From positions 1 through 54,408 of the forward strand of contig JBBIGV010000016.1 of NCBI GenBank assembly GCA_037447335.1: DNA of 54,408 bases, given 5' to 3'. This document shows positions 1-8,165 of this stretch, piece by piece. The position numbers were made by a program, and so were the translations under genes. Each line of letters begins with the position of its first letter. The first letter of the stretch is position 1. The DNA is from JBBIGV01 sp037447335. Lineage in GTDB: Bacteria > Bacteroidota > Ignavibacteria > Ignavibacteriales > Ignavibacteriaceae. Below the pieces are notes generated by a model. It did no database searches. It was not told the origin of the DNA and worked only from the letters and a program-made list of their open reading frames with translations.

Positions 1-95
1 TAATAAAATCAAAATTTTCTACTCACCTTTTCCTGTGGTGTTGAAAGTCAGGAGATTATAGTTTCAAGCTGATCGGTGTAAATTTTTTCAATCAG

Positions 96-203
96 CTATT
101 CATTTTCGTTCATTGATGTGATTTCATATACAGTATAGATGAGCGTTGGGAGGAGAATGATGATAATTAAAATTAATGCAGTTTTTTTTATGGTTTTATT
201 CAT
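96..203 (-). CDS. Predicted 35-aa single-span membrane peptide
   Basis: A 35-codon frame with an ATG start reads MNKTIKKTALILIIIILL and continues to a short polar tail ending NENE. The pattern of lysine-rich N-terminus, about 18 hydrophobic residues and acidic tail is that of a one-pass inner-membrane peptide with the positive side inside. It lies downstream of iorB on the same strand, 85 bases after the iorB stop. I see no clear Shine-Dalgarno sequence, which is common in this lineage. The family is not recognised and it could be a chance frame. Confidence 0.4.
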   Translation of the reverse strand: MNKTIKKTALILIIIILLPTLIYTVYEITSMNENE

Positions 204-288
204 CAGTAAAATCAAACAGTGGCCAGGATAAAGTACACAGAACACCCCTAAAATATGAAATAAAAAAAGAAATAATTCTGATTTTTAT

Positions 289-873
289 TTAATTCATATG
301 CTCTTCAGCGTATAGCCTGCCGGCTTTAAGTGCATCAATGTTAAGCTGGACTATTTTATCGCCTTTCCTTCCGAATATTTTTTTTATCCCGGTTTCAAGA
401 CTTTCATACGGAATGTCAAGAAAAGGTGAAGCAGCGCCAAGCATTACCATATTTGATGAGCGCGGCGATTTTACCTGCCTTGCGATCTCATCAGCATTAA
501 TAGTAATATTTCGAGGAAGCTTTTCAATTTCAGCAATAACATCGTTCAGGTCAGGATAATCCGGGATATTAACAAAGGGAGTCGTATTAGTTACAAGCCA
601 GCCATCCGATTTAAGCCATGGTAAATACCGCAGCGATTCCATAGGTTCAACCGAAATAATTATATCTGCGGTTCCCAGAGAAATAAGGTCGCTTGCCAGT
701 TCTTTTGCAGAAATTCTTAAGTGTGATTGCACAGCGCCTCCGCGTTGGCTCATTCCGTGCACTTCCGATTGTTTAATGAACAGGTTATTCTCTAATGCAG
801 CCATTGCAATAGTAGCAGCAATAGAAACTATTCCCTGCCCGCCGACACCTGAAAGTATAATATCTGATTTCAT
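289..873 (-). CDS. iorB: Indolepyruvate oxidoreductase subunit beta
   Basis: This is the gamma-domain subunit of a 2-oxoacid:ferredoxin oxidoreductase that oxidatively decarboxylates aryl pyruvates (from Trp, Phe and Tyr) to aryl-acetyl-CoA in the cytoplasm. The N-terminus has the family motif GVGGQGIVS (about residues 9-17), and the segment SEVHGMSQRGGAVQSHLR is typical of IorB. At 194 aa it is of normal family length. Its ATG overlaps the iorA stop in an ATGA arrangement, so the two are translationally coupled and made in equal amounts. No iron-sulfur motif is present in this subunit. Confidence 0.9.
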   Translation of the reverse strand: MKSDIILSGVGGQGIVSIAATIAMAALENNLFIKQSEVHGMSQRGGAVQSHLRISAKELASDLISLGTADIIISVEPMESLRYLPWLKSDGWLVTNTTPFVNIPDYPDLNDVIAEIEKLPRNITINADEIARQVKSPRSSNMVMLGAASPFLDIPYESLETGIKKIFGRKGDKIVQLNIDALKAGRLYAEEHMN

Positions 874-2492
874 TTGCTTACCTCTTCCGTTTTTACTTTC
901 TGCTCCTTCTTACTTTTTGCAACCGATTGTACTATACATTCCCTTCTTGGAATGATTACGGAGACACCTTCATACAATAACTCTTCACGTAAAACTTTTA
1001 CCATTTCGTCATGAAATTTCGGAAGCGGTGTAAGAACTTTAACATGATTTGGATCAACGCCAAGCCCGATACAAATATCTTCCAGTCTTCCTGTTGCAGG
1101 CGATTCCTGTCCGCCCGTCATTGCAGTGGTTGCGTTATCAGAAATAATAATTGTGACTGGTGTATTCTCGAATACGCAATCAAGCAGCGAAGTCATACCG
1201 CTATGGGTAAAAGTTGAGTCGCCGATCACAGCAACAGAAGGACGCACACCGGCATCAGCAGCGCCCTTTGCCATTGTAATTGATGCGCCCATATCAACAC
1301 AGGAATTTATTGCATTCCATGGAGGCAGCGCTCCAAGCGTGTAGCATCCTATATCAGAAAAAACTTTCTGCTTTCCGAATTCTTTCATCGTTTCGTTGAG
1401 CGCATTGTAAATATCGCGGTGGCTGCATCCCGAACATAATTCTGGGGGACGGTTTTTTACAATAGCAGGTACTTTCATTCCTGTTTTTATTTCTTTTCCT
1501 AAAGCTCTCCCAACAATATCGGGATTCAATTCACCATCACGCGGAATTGAACCATCCAAACGACCTTTAATCTTATTTCCTTTATACAAAAATCCCCTTA
1601 ACTGCTCTTCGACAAAAGGATAACCGTCTTCAAGAACCAGCACTTTTTCACACTCATTAAACATCTTATCAATCTTCGAAAAAGGCATTGGGTACTGACC
1701 AAGCTTAAGCACCGGATACGGACAATTACCATTAGTAAAATTTTCCATAAGATAATTGTACGCTATACCGCAGGCAATTATACCGAGATTTTTATCTTTG
1801 CCATCGTAATAAATATTGTATTTTGATTTTTCTGAATCATCTTCAATCGAATCCTGCAAATTCAATAACATCTTATATCTTTTCCTAGCATTGGAAGGAA
1901 GGAGCACAAATTGAATCGGATCGTCAGGATAGGTTAATTGATTTTCAGCTTTCAGTTTTTTTCGTTCAACCCCGGCACGCGAGTGTGATAATCGTGTTGT
2001 GATTCTGATAAGAACAGGCAGCTTAAACTTTTCTGAAAGCTCGAATCCTTCATAAGCAATACTGTAAGCCTCCTGCTGGTTTGAAGGTTCAAAAACCGGT
2101 ATCATAGCAAATTTACCGAAGAACCGCGAGTCTTGTTCATTTTGTGAAGAGTGCATTGACGGATCATCTGCAACAGCTACGATTAAACCTCCGTTTACAC
2201 CGGTAATTGCCGAGTTAATGAATGCATCGGCGGCAACATTAAGCCCTACATGCTTCATACAAACCATAGCACGTTTGCCTGCATAGCTCATACCCAGTGC
2301 TGCTTCCATTGCAGTTTTTTCGTTGGCAGACCACTGCCGGTGGAGATTTCTTTCGATTGCAGTTTTATTGTGTTGAACGTATTCGGTTATTTCTGTGGAA
2401 GGTGTGCCGGGATATGCATAAATGCCGGACATTCCGCCATCAATCGCGCCTTGTGCTATAGCTTCAGCGCCAAGTAAAAGTAGTTTTTCCAT
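870..2492 (-). CDS. iorA: Indolepyruvate oxidoreductase subunit alpha, lacking the C-terminal ferredoxin domain
   Basis: This is the catalytic thiamine-diphosphate subunit of indolepyruvate:ferredoxin oxidoreductase. The start is the ATG of MEKLLLLGAEAIAQG at 2492, because GGGGAGAG lies just upstream; the frame is open 28 codons further but without a better site. The N-terminal pyruvate-binding domain (GAIDGGMSGIYAYPGTPSTE), the CSGCSHRD motif and the TPP-binding stretch GDSTFTHSG...DNATTAMTGGQ are all visible. The protein stops at about 540 aa, shortly after VIIPRRECIVQ. Known IorA proteins continue there into a ferredoxin-like domain with two 4Fe-4S clusters, and none of those cysteines is present. 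The stop is coupled to iorB, so this looks native rather than a frameshift. Confidence 0.9.
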   Translation of the reverse strand: MEKLLLLGAEAIAQGAIDGGMSGIYAYPGTPSTEITEYVQHNKTAIERNLHRQWSANEKTAMEAALGMSYAGKRAMVCMKHVGLNVAADAFINSAITGVNGGLIVAVADDPSMHSSQNEQDSRFFGKFAMIPVFEPSNQQEAYSIAYEGFELSEKFKLPVLIRITTRLSHSRAGVERKKLKAENQLTYPDDPIQFVLLPSNARKRYKMLLNLQDSIEDDSEKSKYNIYYDGKDKNLGIIACGIAYNYLMENFTNGNCPYPVLKLGQYPMPFSKIDKMFNECEKVLVLEDGYPFVEEQLRGFLYKGNKIKGRLDGSIPRDGELNPDIVGRALGKEIKTGMKVPAIVKNRPPELCSGCSHRDIYNALNETMKEFGKQKVFSDIGCYTLGALPPWNAINSCVDMGASITMAKGAADAGVRPSVAVIGDSTFTHSGMTSLLDCVFENTPVTIIISDNATTAMTGGQESPATGRLEDICIGLGVDPNHVKVLTPLPKFHDEMVKVLREELLYEGVSVIIPRRECIVQSVAKSKKEQKVKTEEVSK

Positions 2493-2583
2493 ATTAGTCT
2501 CTCCCCTGATATTTATTATTAAAAATTTCTTGTTCAAAAATAAGAATTCATCTAAACAGTTTGAAGTTAAATCCACACCCCGA

Positions 2584-2601
2584 ATTGATTATGTAATCAA
2601 T
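2584..2601. promoter_or_regulatory. Perfect 18-bp palindrome upstream of iorA
   Basis: The sequence is ATTGATTA, TG, TAATCAAT, an uninterrupted dyad about 90 bases before the iorA start and 30 bases after the stop of the upstream amylase gene. The half-sites TTGAT and ATCAA are those of Fnr-type sites but are separated by 6 bases as in Crp sites. There is no T-tract after it in the minus direction, so an operator is more likely than a terminator. Confidence 0.45.
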
Positions 2602-2631
2602 CCAAAACTATAAGGAATTTTGAGAGAATGA

Positions 2632-4503
2632 TTACCTGTAATAATCCTTCAGCATCACCCTGCCCCACTTAGCGTCTATCGGGAATTTTAGCTTACTATC
2701 CTCAACCACTATCATCTCTTCATTAAGTAAATCTTTAAAGTACTCATTGTGATCAACCTGTAATTCTATGTTAGCAGGAGAGCTTCCATTGTTAATAGCA
2801 ATAATCATTTGCTCATCGTTCAGATTTCTGCTGAAAATATAAATTTCGTTTTCATCGTCAATAATCTCAGCTTTAAAATTGCCGGTCTGTAAAACTTCAT
2901 AACCATTTCTGATTGAAATCATCTTTTTGTAATGATCATAGATATCCATATTAAAGGAAACCATATCCGGTTTATCTTTATTTGATTGATCGGGAAGAAA
3001 CATTTCATCATTATAAGCTAAATCATACCAGACCATAGGCTTGCGGCAGTCCGGATCATTAGCGCCCCACATTCCGGCTTCATCGCCATAGTAAACATAC
3101 GGCGCACCAATGTAAGTCATTTGAAATATTACAGCGAGTTTAAGTATGCGGTATTCTTCATCTGTTGGTTTTCGCGGGTCGTAATTCGGATTGGAGGCTT
3201 TCCACAAATTAAACGTTGCGCCCCAGTCACGGATTTTGGCGAGGTCTCTGTTAACCAGATGTGATGCCATTCGTTGCGTGTCGTGGCTTCCGTGCAGGTT
3301 CTGCTGAACATAAACCACACCGCCGTGAAAAGCATTTCGAAGTTCAGTTAATTGCTTGTCAAACTCGGTAACGGAAATCCTTGTTTTTTCATCAAAGAAA
3401 AATTCTGATGTAGTGAACAAGTAATTGTAATTCATTACTGCATCAAATTCATCTCCCTGGAGATATGGGATAAGCTGTTCAATCGGATCAATTATCTCGG
3501 CAGTGAGATAAGCTTCCGGATTTATGGATTTAACATGCTTTCTCCAATCTTTCCAGAACTGATGTTTAACGCAAAAGGCGACATCAAGCCTCCAGCCGTC
3601 AATACCATCAGAAGGATCACCGTCGCCATTAGGATCCATCCATCTTCGTGTAATATCAAAGATGTACTTTTGCGGACCTTCAACAATACCGTTTTCATCT
3701 TCTTTAAATTCCGGTAATTCCCGTACGCCGAACCATCCTTCATAATCGAACTTTGTTCCTTTAACAGGATCATCCCATGAAGTAACAGCAAACCAGTCTT
3801 TGTATAACGAATTTTTCTGATTGATCATAACATCTCTGAACGCCCAGCTATTCAGACCCATATGATTGAACACGCCATCAATAATAATCTTCATACCGCG
3901 GTTATGAACTTCTTCAATCAGCTTGAGAAAGAGCTTATCTGCTTCCGTCCACACCCAGGTAGAAGGATCGTGAGGAATTTCTGATTCAATTAATTTGCGA
4001 TCCCCTTCCGGCCCCGGACCGAAATGAGGATCAACGTGATGATAAGATGCCGCATCGTACTTATGGAGCGACGGTGATTCAAAAACGGGATTCAGATAGA
4101 CAGCGCCGATGCCGAGGCTATTCAGGTAATCAAGTTTATCAATAATTCCCTGCAAATCGCCGCCGTATCTTCTTCGCTGCACGTTGAACCAAAAATCTTT
4201 CCCGTTTTCTTTCTCATACGGCTGAAGTTCGTACCAGTCGCTGCCCCATGGATGGACAACCCATGACGAAGTATGATCGTGAGGCCATGATCCTTTAATT
4301 GATTCAACTGTCGGATCGTTTGAAGGATCGCCATTTCTGAATCTTTCGGGAAAGATCTGATACCATACAACTTTCTTAGCCCAGGACGGGACAAACTCTG
4401 TAGTATCGTTTTTCATAATTTGTTCTGTTGAATTTTCCTGCTGCGAATAACAAAACGCGGTTAGTAAAAATATTATTGCGGTTGTTCTGATGAACGGAAT
4501 CAT
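2632..4503 (-). CDS. Secreted GH13 alpha-amylase family enzyme (neopullulanase/cyclomaltodextrinase-like)
   Basis: A 623-aa glycoside hydrolase acting on starch-like or cyclodextrin substrates, probably in the periplasm. Residues 1-20 form a signal peptide. All four GH13 regions are present: DGVFNH (209-214), GWRLDVAF with nucleophile Asp307, AEII with acid/base Glu336, and SHDTQR with Asp408. The opening WYQIFPERFRNGD is typical of cyclomaltodextrinase and neopullulanase subfamilies. A short beta domain follows the barrel. The gene stands alone, divergent from the TPR gene across a 148-bp gap. Exact substrate cannot be read from sequence. Confidence 0.88.
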   Translation of the reverse strand: MIPFIRTTAIIFLLTAFCYSQQENSTEQIMKNDTTEFVPSWAKKVVWYQIFPERFRNGDPSNDPTVESIKGSWPHDHTSSWVVHPWGSDWYELQPYEKENGKDFWFNVQRRRYGGDLQGIIDKLDYLNSLGIGAVYLNPVFESPSLHKYDAASYHHVDPHFGPGPEGDRKLIESEIPHDPSTWVWTEADKLFLKLIEEVHNRGMKIIIDGVFNHMGLNSWAFRDVMINQKNSLYKDWFAVTSWDDPVKGTKFDYEGWFGVRELPEFKEDENGIVEGPQKYIFDITRRWMDPNGDGDPSDGIDGWRLDVAFCVKHQFWKDWRKHVKSINPEAYLTAEIIDPIEQLIPYLQGDEFDAVMNYNYLFTTSEFFFDEKTRISVTEFDKQLTELRNAFHGGVVYVQQNLHGSHDTQRMASHLVNRDLAKIRDWGATFNLWKASNPNYDPRKPTDEEYRILKLAVIFQMTYIGAPYVYYGDEAGMWGANDPDCRKPMVWYDLAYNDEMFLPDQSNKDKPDMVSFNMDIYDHYKKMISIRNGYEVLQTGNFKAEIIDDENEIYIFSRNLNDEQMIIAINNGSSPANIELQVDHNEYFKDLLNEEMIVVEDSKLKFPIDAKWGRVMLKDYYR

Positions 4504-4651
4504 AGAAAAAACTTAAACTTTTGTGCACTAAAGTTAAAGATTTTCAGTAAAAGATTTTAATTAAGTCCGGCACAGGCTGAAAATAATTTTTTTTTAACAT
4601 CTAAAGGTTTATTATAGCCGCTCAAATTTTTTCAGATGAGTATGAAATGCT

Positions 4652-5418
4652 ATGAATTATTTTCTTAAAACTATTTTGATTTTTGTTCTTTTCATCTCCT
4701 CTATTTATGCAAAGGATTTCAAAGAAGTAATGCAAAGGGGCGATGAACTTTACAAGTCTTTTGAAAACAAGCAGGCTCTTCAATTCTATCTTAAGGCTTA
4801 TGAAATAGCCCCTGATGATTATGAGGTTTTACTGAGAGTTACCAGAACTTATAATGATATTGGTGAAGAGTACGTTGAACTTGAGGATAATAAAAATGCA
4901 GAGATGTACATTAATGAAGCGATAAGGATTGCGGAGGTTTTCATAAAAAAATATCCTGACAGTGCGGCTGCCTATAGTTATCTCGCAATGTCCTACGGTA
5001 ACCTTGCGATATTTAAAGGTGGAAGAGATAGGGTAAAACTTGCTCATAAAATTAAAGACAATGCTTCTGCAAGTATGAAAATGAACCCGAATGATTATCT
5101 GCCATATCTGATCCTGGAATTTACAACAGAGAGATTGCCGGTTTAAACTGGTTTGAACGGGCATTTGCTAATACTTTTTTCGGCGAAGTGCCAAAAGGTT
5201 CGTATTACGAATCCGAAAAAATGTTCAGGAACGCATTGATTATTATCCCCGATATGATTGTAGCGCTTTATCACCTCTCAAGAACTTATCAGAATATGGG
5301 TAGAAAAGATGATGAAGTGCAGGTTCTCCGTAAAGTAATGAATTTGCCTTTAAGAGATTTCAGAGATAAGTACTCAAAGATTAAAGCACAGGAAAGGTTA
5401 AAAGAGCTTGGATTATAG
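4652..5418 (+). pseudogene. Exported TPR protein gene interrupted by a 1-base frameshift
   Basis: Codons from 4652 encode a signal peptide (MNYFLKTILIFVLFISSIYA) and TPR-like helices up to a stop at 5144-5146. The other frame is open across the same region and reads GIYNREIAGLNWFERAFANT, followed by further TPR helices to 5418. Joining the frames near 5116, where one G seems to be missing in CTGGAATTT, gives one protein of about 255 aa. The combined protein resembles bacterial TPR proteins of the RMDN-like type. It could be a real loss-of-function mutation or a single-base sequencing error. Confidence 0.8.
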
Positions 5419-5427
5419 ATTGATTCT

Positions 5428-5456
5428 GGAAGAAATTTTAATAGAAAATTTCTTCC
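5428..5456. terminator. Bidirectional hairpin between convergent genes
   Basis: A perfect 12-bp stem (GGAAGAAATTTT with AAAATTTCTTCC) encloses the 5-base loop AATAG. It sits between the convergent TPR gene and the rhodanese gene and can serve both strands. Confidence 0.7.
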
Positions 5457-5484
5457 GTTTCAATCAAATAAAAAAATACTTTAT

Positions 5485-5856
5485 CTATTTTTTGCTGTAC
5501 TCAGTCATTCCACCCAAAACTTTTTTCACATTGAATCCGTTTTTTCTAAGCATATCGCATGCAGCACCGGAGCGGTTCTGAGTCCGGCAAATAACCGCAA
5601 TCTCTCTGTCCTTATATTCATTCAACTCGTTCATTCTGTGGTGAAGCTCCTGAACAGGAATATGAATGATGCCCTCTATCTTTCCCAGAGGACCGTTAAG
5701 TTCAGCCTCTGTTCTTACATCAAGAATTACAAGATCGGGATTGGTTTTCATCTTTTCTTTTAATTCTGAAATAGTCATAGAATCACCAGGGTTGTTTTGT
5801 GCACATCCTGTGATTGTTAGAATAAACAGGGTAACAAGCAATCCGGTTAATTTCAT
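5485..5856 (-). CDS. Rhodanese-domain lipoprotein
   Basis: A 123-aa envelope protein with a single rhodanese domain, a fold used for sulfur transfer or persulfide handling. The N-terminus is a lipoprotein signal with lipobox ending at Cys18 (LTITGC). The active-site loop is CRTQNRSG with Cys90, preceded by the family motif ILDVRTEAEL. Upstream GAGGA supports the ATG at 5856. It is followed on the same strand order by the FmdB-like gene 22 bases upstream, so the two may share a transcript. The sulfur acceptor is unknown. Confidence 0.88.
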   Translation of the reverse strand: MKLTGLLVTLFILTITGCAQNNPGDSMTISELKEKMKTNPDLVILDVRTEAELNGPLGKIEGIIHIPVQELHHRMNELNEYKDREIAVICRTQNRSGAACDMLRKNGFNVKKVLGGMTEYSKK

Positions 5857-5877
5857 TTATAAGTCCTCAAATAATGA

Positions 5878-6123
5878 TTAATTAAATCCGCAAAAACCGG
5901 AAGCACATCCTCCGGAATAATCTACACCGCAGCTTCCAGTTGAGCAGTTATCGTACGAACTTGCAGAGGAAGAACCTGAAGACGCACTGAAGCTGGAGAG
6001 TAATTTTTTACTGTCTCGTGAACTACACTCAGGACAAACAACATCAGACTGATTAAGTGATGATTTATGCAGAACATCAAATTTGGTATTGCAATTATTG
6101 CAGCGGTATTCAAACAACGGCAT
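5878..6123 (-). CDS. FmdB-family zinc ribbon protein
   Basis: An 81-aa cytoplasmic protein with the FmdB zinc ribbon: MPLFEYRCNNCNTKFD at the start and CPECSS near residue 35, giving the two CxxC knuckles. The tail is rich in Ser and Gly with four extra cysteines (CSTGSCG and CASGFCGFN), as in many members of this family. The function of the family as a regulator is only loosely supported in the literature. It precedes the rhodanese gene on the same strand. Confidence 0.85.
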   Translation of the reverse strand: MPLFEYRCNNCNTKFDVLHKSSLNQSDVVCPECSSRDSKKLLSSFSASSGSSSASSYDNCSTGSCGVDYSGGCASGFCGFN

Positions 6124-6230
6124 AAAAAGTATCCCTTTATAAGAATATTTAAAATAAATTTTTAACCGGTTGTATGATGAACACGGTTTGCTTTGGTTTC
6201 AGGTTTGATTGAAAAATTTCCCCTTAAAAT

Positions 6231-6268
6231 AAAAAGAAGATGACATCTCAGTGAAACATCATCTTCTT
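6231..6268 (-). terminator. Rho-independent terminator of the 6294-6719 gene
   Basis: A 10-bp stem, AAGAAGATGA with TCATCTTCTT (6234-6243 and 6259-6268), is followed on the minus strand by a T-rich run. It begins 25 bases after the stop of the exported unknown gene. Confidence 0.75.
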
Positions 6269-6293
6269 ATAAATTAAATGCTGAATACCAGAA

Positions 6294-6719
6294 CTATCTG
6301 CGGATTATTTCAATAAGGGCGCTGGAAACTGTTTTGTCGCTGTCGTCTAAGAGGAATACCCTGTAGAAGCCGGGTTCCTCAAACTTGAGATCGCTGTCTT
6401 CATTTTTTGCGAAATAGACATACTTCATATCAGGTTGAATAGTGTAGTAGAATTTTTTGTAGTATTCAAAATTACCTGATCTATCGTTGTATTTATCGAA
6501 TTGAATTGCGACGTCATCAAGGTTAAGTGCATAATCACATTTAACCATCACAGTAAGATAGCCAGTGGTGAATCTGTCGCTTACGCCAACTTCTCCTTTT
6601 CTGCTGTCATATTTCTCACAGAAATAGAGAACCGGTTCGCTTTGGGCTTTAGCTACATCCTGTGCAGCAAAGAATCCGATAACGGTTAATAAACCGAAAA
6701 TTAAAAGGGATTTTTTCAT
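6294..6719 (-). CDS. Exported protein of unknown function
   Basis: 141 aa with a clear signal peptide (MKKSLLIFGLLTVIGFFAAQ, cleavage near DVAKAQS). The mature part is about 115 aa, beta-rich and charged, and contains YFCEKYDSRKGEVG and TVMVKCDYAL with two cysteines. I do not recognise a domain. It is monocistronic: AAGGAGAAAA precedes the ATG and a strong terminator follows. The location is probably the periplasm or outer surface. Confidence 0.75.
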   Translation of the reverse strand: MKKSLLIFGLLTVIGFFAAQDVAKAQSEPVLYFCEKYDSRKGEVGVSDRFTTGYLTVMVKCDYALNLDDVAIQFDKYNDRSGNFEYYKKFYYTIQPDMKYVYFAKNEDSDLKFEEPGFYRVFLLDDSDKTVSSALIEIIRR

Positions 6720-7089
6720 TTTTTCTCCTTAAAGGTTAATAATTGATAATTGTATTAAATGATTTTCTGAATAGAAATACCGTACCACTTATTCCGTAAT
6801 TAAAGTTTATGATAAGGATTGAATTCAATATTATTTTTGATTAAGTCGTTATAAAGATACAATCCTGCTGATTGCGGCTGTCGGAATTATCGGACAGCAC
6901 CAATTTAGTTTATAAGCACCGCTCTCAGAGATGAATTTGTAGAAAGTTTGTTCTGAGGGATAAACAAAACTGACGTGGCAAATGTAATAAATTTGATTAA
7001 AAAGCAAAACAATCCGGCAAATAAAATTTTTGGCATGCCCGTCCTTTTGTGTTAAATTTATTCACCCTAAAAAATAATTCAATGTTTGG
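6720..7089. other. 370-base divergent intergenic region
   Basis: This stretch lies between two divergent genes. It must hold both promoters, but I see no clear -35/-10 pair. A short imperfect inverted repeat GCTGTC...GACAGC occurs near 6876-6897. There is no open frame with coding character. Confidence 0.4.
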
Positions 7090-7293
7090 ATGCAAATTAA
7101 TTCCTCAAATAAAATGCTTCAGATTTGCCCGTACTGCGGCGTTAAGAGTACTATAATCTGGGTGCACGGCCATGGGCAATGCTCAAACTGCGGATACAAT
7201 ATCGATGAATGCTGCAGGGGTGAATTCTGCGATGATTTTTTTTCTGATACTGATAATCAAACCAGCGAGGACGAACAATTCCCACCGAAATAA
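7090..7293 (+). CDS. Small zinc ribbon protein
   Basis: A 67-aa protein with two zinc knuckles, CPYCG (residues 13-17) and CSNCG (32-36), then an acidic C-terminal tail. Two more cysteines occur at CCRGEFC. It is most likely a cytoplasmic zinc-binding protein; no specific family is recognised. Its 3' end overlaps the apparent start region of the HAD phosphatase, so the two are probably cotranscribed and coupled. Confidence 0.7.
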   Translation: MQINSSNKMLQICPYCGVKSTIIWVHGHGQCSNCGYNIDECCRGEFCDDFFSDTDNQTSEDEQFPPK

Positions 7294-7922
7294 AACATAT
7301 CTGTTTTGATCTTGACGGCACTCTGGTTGATTCTTACAAGACTATTTATCATACAACAATCCGCACACTTGATCATTTCGGTATTCCTTCAGAGTTTGAT
7401 GAAAATGTTTTTCATGGAATGATAGGGCACCACTTCAGCGAAATTTTTTCAGCGCTGAATATTAACATTCCCGACGTAGAAGGTTTTATTAATGAGTATA
7501 AAAAATTTTATTTTGATTTTATTGATAAATCCACATTATACCCCGGAGTCGAAGAAATTCTTGATTATCTGTATAATAAAAGTGTGGTGATTTCTCTTCT
7601 TACTACCAAAGCACATGACCAGGCTGATACTATAATAGATCATTTCAACTTAGGGAATTATTTCTCGCTGATACTTGGCAGAAGAGATGGTATGGAACAT
7701 AAACCATCACCTCAGCCGCTTCTTTATATTTGCAGGCAGCTAAAAATTGCACCTGAAAATTCTTTAATGATTGGTGATACGGAACTTGACATAAGATGCG
7801 GAAAAAATGCCGGCACAAAAACCTGTGCGGTTACATTCGGCTACAGGAGTGAGAATTTGATTAAATCTGAAGAGCCTGACTTTATGTTAAGTGAATTCAA
7901 TCAGTTGAAGCAAATTTTGTGA
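7278..7922 (+). CDS. HAD-family phosphatase (phosphoglycolate phosphatase-like), non-canonical start
   Basis: The open frame contains the complete HAD motif I, HICFDLDGTLVDS (7296-7334), motif II in the segment SLLTTKAH, motif III Lys in GMEHKPSPQ, and motif IV MIGDTELDIRCG. The first ATG in frame, at 7419, would remove the catalytic Asp of motif I. Between the upstream in-frame stop at 7254 and motif I there is no ATG, GTG or TTG. ATT at 7278, seven bases after GAGG, is the best-placed initiator; ATA at 7290 aligns with the usual MKH start. I use 7278, giving 214 aa, the usual family length. A point mutation of an original ATG is the alternative. Confidence 0.75.
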   Translation: MPTEIKHICFDLDGTLVDSYKTIYHTTIRTLDHFGIPSEFDENVFHGMIGHHFSEIFSALNINIPDVEGFINEYKKFYFDFIDKSTLYPGVEEILDYLYNKSVVISLLTTKAHDQADTIIDHFNLGNYFSLILGRRDGMEHKPSPQPLLYICRQLKIAPENSLMIGDTELDIRCGKNAGTKTCAVTFGYRSENLIKSEEPDFMLSEFNQLKQIL

Positions 7923-7956
7923 TGTTGCTAAAGGAAATTTCTGGTTGGCTTTATAG

Positions 7957-8030
7957 AGGCGCCGGTCGGATTCGAACCGACGAATAAAGGTTTTGCAGAC
8001 CTTCGCCTTAGACCACTTGGCTACAGCGCC
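7957..8030 (-). tRNA. tRNA-Cys (GCA)
   Basis: The minus strand folds as a 74-nt cloverleaf: acceptor GGCGCTG paired with CGGCGCC (one G-U), anticodon loop CTGCAAA with anticodon GCA, and T-loop GGTTCGAATCC. The discriminator is U, as expected for tRNA-Cys, and CCA is not encoded. Confidence 0.95.
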
Positions 8031-8097
8031 TTATAAATTTTAATTTCTTGCGGTTTAATTTAGATAATGATATGAACTTTATCAATTCTTTTAAAAT

Positions 8098-8139
8098 AAC
8101 AGGAGGTGACAATCGCGTGATTGCAGTCATCCTCCTGTT
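8098..8139 (-). terminator. Long hairpin terminator after the 8166-9140 gene
   Basis: AACAGGAGG at 8098 pairs with CCTCCTGTT at 8131-8139, with an inner stem TGAC/GTCA and CAATC/GATTG. On the minus strand it is followed by TTATTTT. It lies 27 bases after the stop codon. Confidence 0.75.
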
Positions 8140-8165
8140 AATAATTCTGTTATGAACCTGAAATT

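Noticed and set aside
2584..2601. Amylase terminator
   Set aside because: The dyad is AT-rich and lacks a T-run in the minus direction; it fits an operator better.
5115..5190. Programmed frameshift in the TPR gene
   Set aside because: There is no slippery heptamer or nearby pseudoknot; a missing G is a simpler reading.
5878..6123. Low-complexity Ser/Gly tail as a separate repeat feature
   Set aside because: It is the normal tail seen in FmdB-type proteins.
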